Of a DNA stretch of 64,000 nt, positions 33,629 through 42,497 are shown piece by piece. Within the stretch, counting starts at the first letter, position 1; each line of letters begins with the position of its first letter. The translations under genes and the position numbers were made by a program. This DNA comes from Flavisolibacter ginsenosidimutans (GTDB taxonomy: Bacteria; Bacteroidota; Bacteroidia; Chitinophagales; Chitinophagaceae), in contig NZ_CP042433.1 in the NCBI RefSeq assembly GCF_007970805.1, positions 806,001 through 870,000 of the forward strand. Reading direction: 5' to 3'. The notes under the pieces were generated by a model. That model was not told where the DNA came from and did not search any database. It saw only the letters and a program-made list of their open reading frames with translations.

Positions 33629-36600
33629 TTATTTCTGCTCGTCCATCGTCAATATCTTCCAGCTATTGCGCAATCGTTTGTAGTCTTTCAAAACTTTATT
33701 TACGCCTTCTATCGTTTGCTGTGTTGGCGGCGCGTCGCTTTCCTGCAACGTGTTGAACAAGCCTCCAAGGCTGCCTTCCATTTGTTGCAGACCCATGCGT
33801 TGCGGAGTTGGCGCCAGCAACGTAGCAATGGATTTTTCCACCACTTGATTTGTATTTTTTGTACGCACAGCGGCAATCTCCTTCAACAATGATTGAAGTT
33901 CCTTTCTTGTCGTATAAAGCTGCATTGATAGATCATGCTGCAATTGCAAATCTTTCAACGCTGTTTTTACACGCGGGTCTATTTTCACGGTGAAGCGTGA
34001 AGCCGAATAAATCTTTCCGTCAACATAAAGCCTGACCGTGTAGGAGCCCGGCATAGTCCAGGGTGAAGAAGGCGCAGGCGACGTGTTTTCATAAACGGCG
34101 GCAATTGGATACGAAGGCGAAACGTTCAACGGCGTGTAACGTAAATCCCAAACAAAACGATGTCCGCCGGCTTCTGTTGAAAGCTTTTGCTGCGGACGTA
34201 TCCAATACAAGGGAATGTTAACCGACGGAATGTTGTACAAAGTATCCTTGCTCGAAAACTTTCGCACCAATTGACCTTTTGCGTCCACAATTTCCAAAAC
34301 CACTTCATCTGCCGCTTTTGTTTTTAAAACGTAATCCATCGGCAAGCCGTCGGGTGGATTTTCACCCGCGGGTTCTTCTTGCGGCAGCGGCGTATCGGTG
34401 TTTGAATTCCACTGAACGCGGTAAACGGTTTCAGGAGTAAAGACCATTACTCTTGTTTTTTCTGTTTGAGCAGAAGCATAGCGGAGCAATTGAATGTCGT
34501 CCAATATCCAAAAGCTTCTCCCGTGCGTGCCCACAACAAGATCATCATCTTTTATTACCAAATCGCGAATGGATGTTGCGGGCATGTTCAACCGCAACGA
34601 TTGCCAGTGTTCGCCGTCATCAAACGACACGTAAACGGCCCGTTCGCTTCCGGCAAACAACAAACCTTTTTTGCGCGGATCTTCGCGTACAACGTTGATG
34701 GGATCGTCAGGTAGTCCACTTACGATTTCTTTCCAGGTCTTGCCGCCGTCTGTGGTTTTGTAAATGTGCGGGTGCATGTCGTCCAAACGAATTCTGTTCA
34801 CCGCAGCATAAGCCGTGTTCTCGTCAAAATGGCTTGCTTCCATCAACGATATTTTGCTCCACGATGTAATTGAAGGAGGCGTTACGTTCTTCCATGTTTT
34901 GCCGCCGTCTTTTGTTACATGAATCAAACCGTCGTCGGTCCCGCACCAGATGGTATTGATGTCTTTAAACGACGGCGCAACGGTATAAATCACACCGCGC
35001 CGCGGCATTGTTTTTAAGCCTTCGCTTTTATAAATTCCAACGTTATCCGGCACCTCCCAACTTTCGCGGCTTAAATCCGGGCTGATGACTTGCCAACTGT
35101 GGCCGCCATTAATTGTTTTAAAGAGAACGTTGCCAGCGAAGTACAAGGTTTTTTTATCTATGGGTGAAAACAACACCGGCGCCGTTCGCAAAAAACGGTA
35201 TTTGCCGCTGCGCACAGCTTCCGGTGCAATGTTTTGCGTCTGGCCCGTGCGTTTGTCGTAACGCGAGATCTTGCCGCCGTAAATAATATTGGGATCAAGT
35301 GGATCAGGTGCCACGTAGCCGTATTCTTCTACACCCACAGGATGCCAGTCGCGAAAGGTTATGGCGCCGTCGTTGCTTCTCGATGCGATACCCACTGAGC
35401 CGCTCTCCTGTTGCGCACCGTAAACGTTGTACGGGAAAGCATTGTCGGTAATGACGTGATAGAATTGCGCCGTGGGTTGATTGTACCAGGACGAAAACGT
35501 TTCGCCGCCATTCACCGTGATGATGGCTCCTTGGTCAACTGCAAGAAGAATGATTTTTGGGTTCGTTGGATTGATCCAGATGCGGTGATAATCATCGCCG
35601 CCCGGCGCACCGCGAAAGGCGGCCCAGGTTTTTCCACCATCAACCGATTTCCACGTCACCACGTTGGCATCGTACACAACATCGGCATTAAGTGGATCAA
35701 CTTTGAGTTCGGCAAAATCGCTTCCGCGTCCCCACAATCTTGCATCGGTGGCGATGCGTGTCCAACTTTCGCCGGCGTCGTCGCTGCGGTAAATGCCGCC
35801 TTCTTTTTCGGCATCAACCGTTGCATACAAACGCTTTGAATCCGACGGCGCAATCGCAAAGCCAATTCTTCCCAGGCCTTGTTGTGTGGAAGGCAATCCG
35901 TTCGTTAATTTTTTCCACGTGTTGCCGCCGTCGGTTGATTTGTACAAGCCGCTGTTCGGACCGTTCCATGCACCGTTTTCCCAAGGCCCCTGTCGTCCGG
36001 CCCACATGTCGGCATACACAACGTTTGGATTTGTCGGGTCAATTGTTACCTGAACTGCGCCTGTGTTTTCATCAATATAAAAAACTCTCTCAAAGCTTTT
36101 GCCACCGTCGGTTGTACGATAGATTCCACGTTCTTCGTTTGGCCCGTAAGGATGTCCCAAAGCCGCAACGAACAAACGGTTTTCATTTGTTGGGTCAATG
36201 GTCAAACCGCCAATTTGCTGCACGTTATTCAGCCCAAGGTGCGTCCATGTTTTACCGGCATCACTTGATTTATATACACCGTTGCCAACCGATAAATCAG
36301 GGCGTTGCAAGCCTTCGCCGCTACCCACGTAAACCACATTCGGATTGGATGGCGATACAACTATATCGCCAATTGATCCTGTAGATTGTGCGTCGAAGAT
36401 TGGGTTCCAAGTGCGGCCAAAATCGTTTGTCTTCCACACGCCGCCGTTGTTTACACCGATGTAGAAAACGTTCGGTTGTTGCGGCACACCTACTGCGCCA
36501 ACGGTGCGTCCACCACGGTGGGGGCCAATCATTCGCCAATGCAAATGATTAAAAGACGAAGCATCTTGTTGTGCAAAAAGGGCAGACGAAAAGAGAAATA

Positions 36601-36634
36601 AAAAAAGAGAAAGAGAGAGAATTTTTATTCGCAT
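33629..36634 (-). CDS. Large exported BNR/sortilin-like repeat protein
   Basis: Signal peptide (SLSLFLFLFSSALFAQ) followed by about 650 residues of VPS10/BNR propeller repeats. The Asp-box type motif S-x-D-G-G-x-T-W recurs many times (for example KTNDFGRTW, KSSDAGKTW, KSTDGGNTW, RSDDAGESW, KSVDGGKTW, KTTDGGKTW). A C-terminal beta-sandwich-like region of about 300 residues follows. Databases often name such proteins glycosyl hydrolase, but no catalytic residues can be pointed to, so I do not assign an enzyme activity. 1001 residues, intact. No type IX sorting tail. Confidence 0.85.
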   Translation of the reverse strand: MRIKILSLSLFLFLFSSALFAQQDASSFNHLHWRMIGPHRGGRTVGAVGVPQQPNVFYIGVNNGGVWKTNDFGRTWNPIFDAQSTGSIGDIVVSPSNPNVVYVGSGEGLQRPDLSVGNGVYKSSDAGKTWTHLGLNNVQQIGGLTIDPTNENRLFVAALGHPYGPNEERGIYRTTDGGKSFERVFYIDENTGAVQVTIDPTNPNVVYADMWAGRQGPWENGAWNGPNSGLYKSTDGGNTWKKLTNGLPSTQQGLGRIGFAIAPSDSKRLYATVDAEKEGGIYRSDDAGESWTRIATDARLWGRGSDFAELKVDPLNADVVYDANVVTWKSVDGGKTWAAFRGAPGGDDYHRIWINPTNPKIILLAVDQGAIITVNGGETFSSWYNQPTAQFYHVITDNAFPYNVYGAQQESGSVGIASRSNDGAITFRDWHPVGVEEYGYVAPDPLDPNIIYGGKISRYDKRTGQTQNIAPEAVRSGKYRFLRTAPVLFSPIDKKTLYFAGNVLFKTINGGHSWQVISPDLSRESWEVPDNVGIYKSEGLKTMPRRGVIYTVAPSFKDINTIWCGTDDGLIHVTKDGGKTWKNVTPPSITSWSKISLMEASHFDENTAYAAVNRIRLDDMHPHIYKTTDGGKTWKEIVSGLPDDPINVVREDPRKKGLLFAGSERAVYVSFDDGEHWQSLRLNMPATSIRDLVIKDDDLVVGTHGRSFWILDDIQLLRYASAQTEKTRVMVFTPETVYRVQWNSNTDTPLPQEEPAGENPPDGLPMDYVLKTKAADEVVLEIVDAKGQLVRKFSSKDTLYNIPSVNIPLYWIRPQQKLSTEAGGHRFVWDLRYTPLNVSPSYPIAAVYENTSPAPSSPWTMPGSYTVRLYVDGKIYSASRFTVKIDPRVKTALKDLQLQHDLSMQLYTTRKELQSLLKEIAAVRTKNTNQVVEKSIATLLAPTPQRMGLQQMEGSLGGLFNTLQESDAPPTQQTIEGVNKVLKDYKRLRNSWKILTMDEQK

Positions 36635-36677
36635 ACTGTGTGGTTAACTGCGACTAAAATTAAGGTTGCAAACTTGT

Positions 36678-37328
36678 TCAGCCATTTTTCTCCGCAATCT
36701 TTTCAGCCAGGGCCTCGTCGTCAATGCCATCGGGGATAAAAAATAAAACAGGCGTAACGATAAAGCAAGCGAAGGAAAGATAAACGCTTACATAAGCCAA
36801 CGGTATCGAACACAAACAAGCCGCTACGCCAATGTAGTTTTTTGTGCGGGCTTTGAGTGTTACGCGGTAAATCTTAGTGGTTAAGCGTTTGTCGCGGTCT
36901 TTGTACACAAGACCTTTGCGAAGCGAATAAGACCGCATCCGCGCAAAAGCAAAAGTGGTCATCAGCATGATAAAACCATAAAAAGCCACTGCGTCCGGTA
37001 TCAACGGAGCGTCGCCCACAAAAGCCGTGGACAAAGGGATAAGGCTGACCCAGAACAGGAAGAAAAGATTTTGGAGCAAAAGGCGTTCGTCGGTTTTTTC
37101 GAGCAAGTGGTACATGTGGTGGTGATTGATCCAGAAAATTCCCACCATCATAAAACTGAACGTGTAGGTGATAAAATAAGGCAAGAGCAAATAAAGGCTG
37201 AGCCGGATACTCCTTTCGGTTCCGTGCTTGGAGAAATCAGGAATTTTTAGCGAGAGTACCATGATGGTGATGACGATGGACATCACGCAATCGCTAAAAG
37301 CCTCTACCCTTGTAGTACCGATTTTCAT
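36678..37328 (-). CDS. TMEM175-family (DUF1211) potassium channel-like protein
   Basis: Polytopic membrane protein of 216 residues with about six helices. The first helix carries the family RxxxFSD motif (RVEAFSDCVMSIVITIMVL, residues 7-25), which lines the ion path in characterised TMEM175 channels. FWINHHHMYHLL and PLSTAFVG are also family blocks. The position after FSD is cysteine instead of the common glycine. Single TMEM175 unit, as usual in bacteria. Confidence 0.85.
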   Translation of the reverse strand: MKIGTTRVEAFSDCVMSIVITIMVLSLKIPDFSKHGTERSIRLSLYLLLPYFITYTFSFMMVGIFWINHHHMYHLLEKTDERLLLQNLFFLFWVSLIPLSTAFVGDAPLIPDAVAFYGFIMLMTTFAFARMRSYSLRKGLVYKDRDKRLTTKIYRVTLKARTKNYIGVAACLCSIPLAYVSVYLSFACFIVTPVLFFIPDGIDDEALAEKIAEKNG

Positions 37329-37402
37329 TTATGGATGTGCTATAATTATTGCGCCAAAGGTCCATTCCGCGCTTCTCATCGGAAAGATCACGATGGGCCG
37401 GT

Positions 37403-38395
37403 TCAGACCAATTGGCTGCAACCGCGGATGTCGCTGTTGTCAAGCCTCCCCAAAACTTCAAAGCTTCCATCGGGGTGAAACCGGCCACGGTCATCAGTGG
37501 CAATAAAACTGCACGAATAAATATTCGCGAGGTCAATCATGTTAATGGCTCCCGAGCGGGCCGAATAAGAAAGCGGATCGGTCTCTTCGCGCAGAAAAAC
37601 TTTCATCCACGGCGGCGTTTTGTAAAAGCCATTGACGGCATAAGCCTGCGACAGCAGTTCGGTCATACCGTATTCCGAATGAATTTCATTCAACGAAAAA
37701 GCCTGCCTCAATTCGTCGTACAGTTCAGTTTTTGTCAACTCTTTTTTGCGTCCTTTCATGCCGCCGGTTTCAATGATGGTGGTGTGCTTTAACGGCAAGG
37801 AATCCGTTTCCGCAAAATCAAGCAAAGCATAACTCACGCCAAACAAAATTGTTTCTTGTGCGGCTGCTTCAAGAGATTCAAGGGTTGCCTTCAACTTTTC
37901 GTGCTCGTACAAATAAAAACCGCTCATCGGATGATTGCTACGCTTGATTAATTTTTCCACCATGTACACCAACGAAGAATCGCCGCGCTCAAGATAAGAA
38001 GGCAGAAGTCCCAGCACACAGAGGCTTTCGGGCTTGCCGTAAAATTGTTCAAAGCACCGGAGAAAACTTTCTTCGTAAAGCGAAAGGTCTTTCACCAAAT
38101 GTTGGCTGGTATTATTGCCCGTAGTGCCGCTGCTTTTAAAAACAGCCTGTGGCGAAAATGAGCCTGAAACAATTTCTTTTGTTTTAAAAAATTGAATGGG
38201 CAGAAACGGAATGTCCTCAATTGCGTTAACGTTTTCTGGTGTGCGCCGAAGGGCTTTGCAAAACGAGTTGTAAACAATGTTGGTGAAAAATTGAAACCGG
38301 AAAATTTCCAAGGCAATTTGAGAGAAGTCTTTTTCGTTTTGAATGGCGAACACCGCTTTTCGCAAGTCATTTTCTTTCGGTAGTTCAAAACCCAT
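37403..38395 (-). CDS. LuxE-type acyl-protein synthetase/acyltransferase domain protein
   Basis: LuxE-family member (PF04443) of the adenylate-forming superfamily, 330 residues. The ATP-binding P-loop-like motif FKSSGTTGN is near residue 103. The downstream IIETGGMKG and HSEYGMTELLSQ segments correspond to core adenylation motifs. Start taken at MGFELPKENDLRK; the longer frame upstream runs across the divergent lipoprotein gene. No luciferase genes are present; in this phylum such genes sit with surface-lipid or glycan functions, so a role in activating a fatty acid is inferred only from family. Confidence 0.8.
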   Translation of the reverse strand: MGFELPKENDLRKAVFAIQNEKDFSQIALEIFRFQFFTNIVYNSFCKALRRTPENVNAIEDIPFLPIQFFKTKEIVSGSFSPQAVFKSSGTTGNNTSQHLVKDLSLYEESFLRCFEQFYGKPESLCVLGLLPSYLERGDSSLVYMVEKLIKRSNHPMSGFYLYEHEKLKATLESLEAAAQETILFGVSYALLDFAETDSLPLKHTTIIETGGMKGRKKELTKTELYDELRQAFSLNEIHSEYGMTELLSQAYAVNGFYKTPPWMKVFLREETDPLSYSARSGAINMIDLANIYSCSFIATDDRGRFHPDGSFEVLGRLDNSDIRGCSQLV

Positions 38396-38422
38396 CGTGT
38401 AAATTTGAGAAGGAAAACAATT

Positions 38423-38884
38423 ATGAAACGAATCCTTTTTTTTACGGTTCTTGCCGGTTTGTTTGCCGCGTGCAACAAAGATAAATTCAAAACCGTGCCC
38501 CAGGTTAGCGTCACGTCTTTTGGCCCAGGCGAAGTGGTGAAAGGACAGATCATCACCTGGAAAGCCAGCGTCACCGACAAAGAAGGCGACGTACAAGACT
38601 CGGTGATTTTTTACCGTAAAATTTTTAACGCTACTACAGACGTTCTGCTGTCAACCGACAGTTCCGTTCGCGGCACGCTTGCCACTTTTGGCATTCCTTC
38701 TAAAACGCAGGAATTTGAATTGCAACTGCAATTGAGTTACGGCGAGCAAGTAGATGGCTACCAACTGCAGAACAACGGCTCCGGCGTTGACCGCAAGCTT
38801 TCTATTGGCGTTTATGTGAAAGACAAAGCCGGCAACCGCAGCGAGTTTGCCGAGTCGGGTAAAATTCTCCTGAAAAAGATCTGA
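38423..38884 (+). CDS. Hypothetical lipoprotein
   Basis: Lipoprotein signal with the lipobox LFAAC (cysteine about 16), then a single beta-rich, Ig-like domain of about 130 residues (VSVTSFGPGEVVKGQIITWKAS, then VYVKDKAGNRSEF). Divergent from the LuxE-type gene by 27 bases and followed after three bases by a UbiA-like membrane protein gene. Function unknown. Confidence 0.75.
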   Translation: MKRILFFTVLAGLFAACNKDKFKTVPQVSVTSFGPGEVVKGQIITWKASVTDKEGDVQDSVIFYRKIFNATTDVLLSTDSSVRGTLATFGIPSKTQEFELQLQLSYGEQVDGYQLQNNGSGVDRKLSIGVYVKDKAGNRSEFAESGKILLKKI

Positions 38885-38887
38885 TCC

Positions 38888-39730
38888 TTGTTCAAAAAAA
38901 TTTTTGATTTTTTCGTTTTCACCAGCCTTTTTATTGCGTGTTGCGCCGTGTTGATGGTTTATCAAACCGGCCTTCTTTTTCATGTTCAGTTTCCTTTTGC
39001 TCTTTATGCCTTTGTTTTTTCGGGCTCCGTATGCAGCTATAATTTTCATTGGTATTTAACGCCGCCCGATGTTACCGAAGAATCTTATAAAGTGAAATGG
39101 AACATCAGCAACCGGCCGCTGCATCTTGTTCTTTTCATTCTTGGACTTTTGGGTGCTGCGTTCACGTCGTTTTTATTGCTTAAACATTGGATGTGGCTTG
39201 GCGTTACCGCCTTTTTGACTTTTCTTTATTCGGCGCCGAAAATAGATCATCCGCTAACTACCTGGCTGCGCCGGATTGCGGTTGGAAAAACTATTTTTCT
39301 TGCGGCTTCCTGGGCGCACATTACTTCAATGTTGCCGTTGTTGGTGGTACAGGGAGGTGTTTCTTTTGCGCAAGTATTGTTTGTCGCCAACCGTTTCTTT
39401 TTTATTTATGCCATTTGCATCGTGTTTGACCGCAGGGACGTGGAAGAAGACCGCAAGGCCGGCATCAAAAGTCTCATTACGTATTTTGATGCAAAGGGAA
39501 TTGACCGCCTGTTTTGGGCCTCGATGCTCCTGACTTTGTTGACGTCTCTCTTGTTATTGAAATGGCTTTCTGTAAGCGATGTTATTATCTTGCTAATCCC
39601 GGCTTTTATCATGAGTTTGCTTTACCAAAAAAGCAAGCAAACCTCGTCGGATTATTTATACTATTTTTTGCTTGACGGCCTGATGGCGCTTTCCGCTCCA
39701 ATACTCATTTTGCTTAGATTTGCCCGATAA
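38888..39730 (+). CDS. UbiA-like prenyltransferase-family membrane protein
   Basis: Seven to nine hydrophobic helices, 280 residues. The second aspartate-rich motif of UbiA enzymes is present (FDRRDVEEDRKAGIKSL, about 179-195). The first NDxxDxxxD motif is not; the equivalent region reads YNFHWYLTPPD. It may therefore be a divergent or inactive relative. The start is TTG (MFKKIFDFF), three bases after the lipoprotein stop, implying co-translation. Substrate unknown. Confidence 0.68.
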   Translation: MFKKIFDFFVFTSLFIACCAVLMVYQTGLLFHVQFPFALYAFVFSGSVCSYNFHWYLTPPDVTEESYKVKWNISNRPLHLVLFILGLLGAAFTSFLLLKHWMWLGVTAFLTFLYSAPKIDHPLTTWLRRIAVGKTIFLAASWAHITSMLPLLVVQGGVSFAQVLFVANRFFFIYAICIVFDRRDVEEDRKAGIKSLITYFDAKGIDRLFWASMLLTLLTSLLLLKWLSVSDVIILLIPAFIMSLLYQKSKQTSSDYLYYFLLDGLMALSAPILILLRFAR

Positions 39731-39739
39731 TTTTTGAGC

Positions 39740-40846
39740 ATGGCTAAAGCAAAAAAGAATTCTTCGGTTTTGACAGATGAGTCCCTGAATTTCTTTCGCA
39801 ATTATATCAACACCCCTTCTCCGGTTGGCTTTGAAGCCACCGGCCAGCGTTTGTGGATAGATTATATCCGCTCTTATGTTGACGATGTTTTCACCGATCC
39901 GTACGGAACAGCAGTAGGCGTTATCAATCCCAAGGCAGAATTTAAAGTAGTGATTGAGGCACACGTGGACGAGATCAGTTGGTTTGTCAATTACATCACC
40001 AACGAAGGCTTGCTTTACCTCAAACGCAACGGCGGCGTGGACCATCAGATTGCGCCGGGACAACGCGTCATCATTCACGGGAAAAAAGGCCCGGTGAAAG
40101 CCGTCTTTGGCTGGCCGGCTATTCACACCCGCATCAGCGCACCGGATAAAGAACCTGTTGCAAAAATTGAAAACCTGTTTTTGGACTGCGGTGCCCGCAG
40201 CAAAAAAGAACTGGAAGATTTGGGCGTTCGCGTAGGCAGTGTGGTCACTTACCGTGATGGCTTTGACGAACTGGCGAACGATTATTATATCGGTCGTGCC
40301 TTTGACAATCGCGTGGGCGGTTTTATGATTGCCGAAGTAGCAAGGCTAGTTAAAGAGGCCAACAAAAAATTGCCTTTCGGCTTATACGTCATCAATGCCG
40401 TGCAGGAAGAAATTGGTTTGCGCGGTGCGGAGATGATTGCGCGACGCATCAAGCCAAACGTTGCCATCATAACCGACGTTACACACGATACGACAACGCC
40501 CATGATCAACAAAATGATTGAAGGCGATACGGCTTGCGGCAAAGGCCCTTCACTTTCGTACGGACCCGCGGTGCACAACAAGTTGCTGCAATTGGTAGAA
40601 GACGTTGCGGAGAAAGCAAATATTCCTGTACAACTGCGAACCGTTTCGCGCAGCACCGGCACGGATACCGATTCCTTTGCTTATGCTAACGACGGCTGCC
40701 CTTCTGTGTTAATTTCTATTCCCTTGCGCTACATGCACACAACGGTGGAAATGTTGCACCGAAGCGACATTGAAAACACCATTCGTCTTATGTACGAAAC
40801 AGTGCTCACACTAACACCCAAGACAAACCTCAGCTATTTTTCATGA
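39740..40846 (+). CDS. M42-family metallopeptidase
   Basis: Di-metal aminopeptidase of the glutamyl-aminopeptidase/endoglucanase M family, 368 residues. Metal and catalytic sites are IEAHVDEI (H73 and D75 region), QEEIGLRGAEM (general base E) and ITDVTHDTTTP. The C-terminal SIPLRYMHTTVEM supplies the last histidine ligand. It starts nine bases after the UbiA-like gene; its stop overlaps the next ATG (ATGA). Confidence 0.9.
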   Translation: MAKAKKNSSVLTDESLNFFRNYINTPSPVGFEATGQRLWIDYIRSYVDDVFTDPYGTAVGVINPKAEFKVVIEAHVDEISWFVNYITNEGLLYLKRNGGVDHQIAPGQRVIIHGKKGPVKAVFGWPAIHTRISAPDKEPVAKIENLFLDCGARSKKELEDLGVRVGSVVTYRDGFDELANDYYIGRAFDNRVGGFMIAEVARLVKEANKKLPFGLYVINAVQEEIGLRGAEMIARRIKPNVAIITDVTHDTTTPMINKMIEGDTACGKGPSLSYGPAVHNKLLQLVEDVAEKANIPVQLRTVSRSTGTDTDSFAYANDGCPSVLISIPLRYMHTTVEMLHRSDIENTIRLMYETVLTLTPKTNLSYFS

Positions 40847-41004
40847 CGCAGTTTTTGTTATACGTAGATCCCGGAAGCGGCAGTTATTTGATACAGGCGG
40901 TGGTAGCTGCCGTTACCGGTTTTCTTTTTTTCTTCAAGAACATTCGCATGTACCTGCGCGATAAATTCTCCCGACTTTTTGGCAAAAAGAAAACGGATGA
41001 ATGA
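40843..41004 (+). CDS. 53-residue membrane protein with YVDPGSGS motif
   Basis: Very small gene read as MTQFLLYVDPGSGSYLIQ, then a hydrophobic helix (about 17-34) and a basic tail ending KKKTDE. The ATG overlaps the M42 stop by four bases, and the end overlaps the methyltransferase start by eight, so three genes appear translationally coupled. Small proteins with a YxDPGSGS motif and one helix occur beside NoeA-like methyltransferases in other bacteria as far as I recall; no function is known. Position, overlaps and motif make it a convincing gene. Confidence 0.72.
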   Translation: MTQFLLYVDPGSGSYLIQAVVAAVTGFLFFFKNIRMYLRDKFSRLFGKKKTDE

Positions 41005-42373
41005 AGACAAGCCTCAACGCCATCCGTCTTCTTACCGCGATCCATCAGGGTTTGTTTTTACGTATCAAAATCAACTTTACAGGCAAGTCAATAAATGTTT
41101 TTCCGCTGACTTTGAAACCTTTGTTCGCAGCGGTTTGTATCAATCCTTGGTTGACCAAAAGTTTTTAATTCCGCACAAAGTTGTTCCGCAAAATTTTACC
41201 GGCGATGAAGCCTGGTTTGCAACGCTGAAGCCCGAACGCATCGAACGCATCTCTTATCCTTACGAATGGAGTTTTTCGATGCTGAAAGATGCGGCTTTGC
41301 TGACTTTGCAACTTGCGTTGAAGGCACTGGAAAAGGACATGATTTTAAAGGATGCCTCACCGTACAATGTTCAATTTTACAAAGGCAGGGCCGTGTTCAT
41401 TGACACGCTTTCGTTTGAAAATTACAAAGAGGGCGAACCGTGGATTGCGTACCGTCAGTTTTGCGAAAATTTTTTGGCGCCGTTGTCGTTGATGCATTAC
41501 GTTGGCTTGCCCTTGCAAGGGTTGTTTCTTGCGTATCCTGACGGCATTCCGTTGTTGCTGGCAAAAAAACTATTGCCGTTTAAAAGCAAGCTGAATGCGC
41601 TTTTGTACCTGCATCTTCATTTGCACGCAAGCCTTTCAGCAAAGGAAGTAAAGCAGGAAAGAAAAACCATTTTATCCAAACAGAAACTAATTAATCTGCT
41701 GAAAGGTTTGCAATCGCTCGTTTCTTCTTTTCGTTTTGATAAATACGAAAACGTTTGGGGCAAGTATTACGAAGAAGCCGAAACACGGCCGGGTTATCTG
41801 GACGAAAAGAAAACCGTGATTTCTTCCTGGCTTTCGAACCTGGCTGATGCAAAATCGGTGATTGACATCGGCGGCAACAAGGGTGAATTTTCTTTGCTGG
41901 CTGCAACGCCGGAACGCACGGTGATTTGCGCTGATGGCGAGCACCACGCTATCGAACGATTGTACCAGCAAACAAAAGAACAAAGCATCACCAACGTTCT
42001 TCCGCTTTGCATTGACTTTACAAACCCCTCTCCAGCCATAGGTGTAAACAATAAGGAACGTTCGTCCTTTTTTGAACGGGCTTCTTCGGATTTGGCAATG
42101 GCACTTGCTCTTGTGCATCATCTTGCCATCGGAAAAAATATTTCTTTCGACCTGATTGCTGAAATGTGTGCGCAATTAGGCAAAACGCTAATCATTGAAT
42201 TTGTGACGAGAGAAGACGAAAAAGTGCAACTGTTGCTTCGTTACAAAAAAGACATTTACGATTGGTACACGGAAGAAAACTTTCAAGCCGCTTTTTCAAA
42301 ACATTTCAAAGTGATAGAAAGACGGTTGTTAACGACGTCCTCCCGAATCCTCTATTTAATGAAAGGATTATGA
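40997..42373 (+). CDS. NoeA-like class I SAM-dependent methyltransferase
   Basis: Two-part protein of 458 residues. The N-terminal half (about 1-260) contains a kinase-like hint, LKDASPYNVQFYKGRAVFIDTL, resembling a kinase catalytic loop with N and D. The C-terminal half is a Rossmann methyltransferase with SVIDIGGNKGEFSLL (motif I, about 288-302) and an ALALVHHLAIG segment near 370. Resembles nodulation protein NoeA-type proteins linked to surface glycans. Start ATG chosen within the overlap with the 53-residue gene; a TTG 18 bases earlier is possible. Confidence 0.78.
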   Translation: MNEDKPQRHPSSYRDPSGFVFTYQNQLYRQVNKCFSADFETFVRSGLYQSLVDQKFLIPHKVVPQNFTGDEAWFATLKPERIERISYPYEWSFSMLKDAALLTLQLALKALEKDMILKDASPYNVQFYKGRAVFIDTLSFENYKEGEPWIAYRQFCENFLAPLSLMHYVGLPLQGLFLAYPDGIPLLLAKKLLPFKSKLNALLYLHLHLHASLSAKEVKQERKTILSKQKLINLLKGLQSLVSSFRFDKYENVWGKYYEEAETRPGYLDEKKTVISSWLSNLADAKSVIDIGGNKGEFSLLAATPERTVICADGEHHAIERLYQQTKEQSITNVLPLCIDFTNPSPAIGVNNKERSSFFERASSDLAMALALVHHLAIGKNISFDLIAEMCAQLGKTLIIEFVTREDEKVQLLLRYKKDIYDWYTEENFQAAFSKHFKVIERRLLTTSSRILYLMKGL

Positions 42374-42497
42374 GGTTCAGGCTCCATCTTACACTTGCTT
42401 TCCCTCGTCAATGTTTTCGCGTGGGTTGAATGCGGAATCAAACCAGCATTTATTGCTGTTACCCGATTCAACGTTTGGCTTGAAGGACACACGATTG

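Noticed and set aside
36321..36601. Open frames opposite the BNR-repeat gene
   Set aside because: Many antisense frames exist because the repeated motif lacks stop codons in other frames; none has family resemblance.
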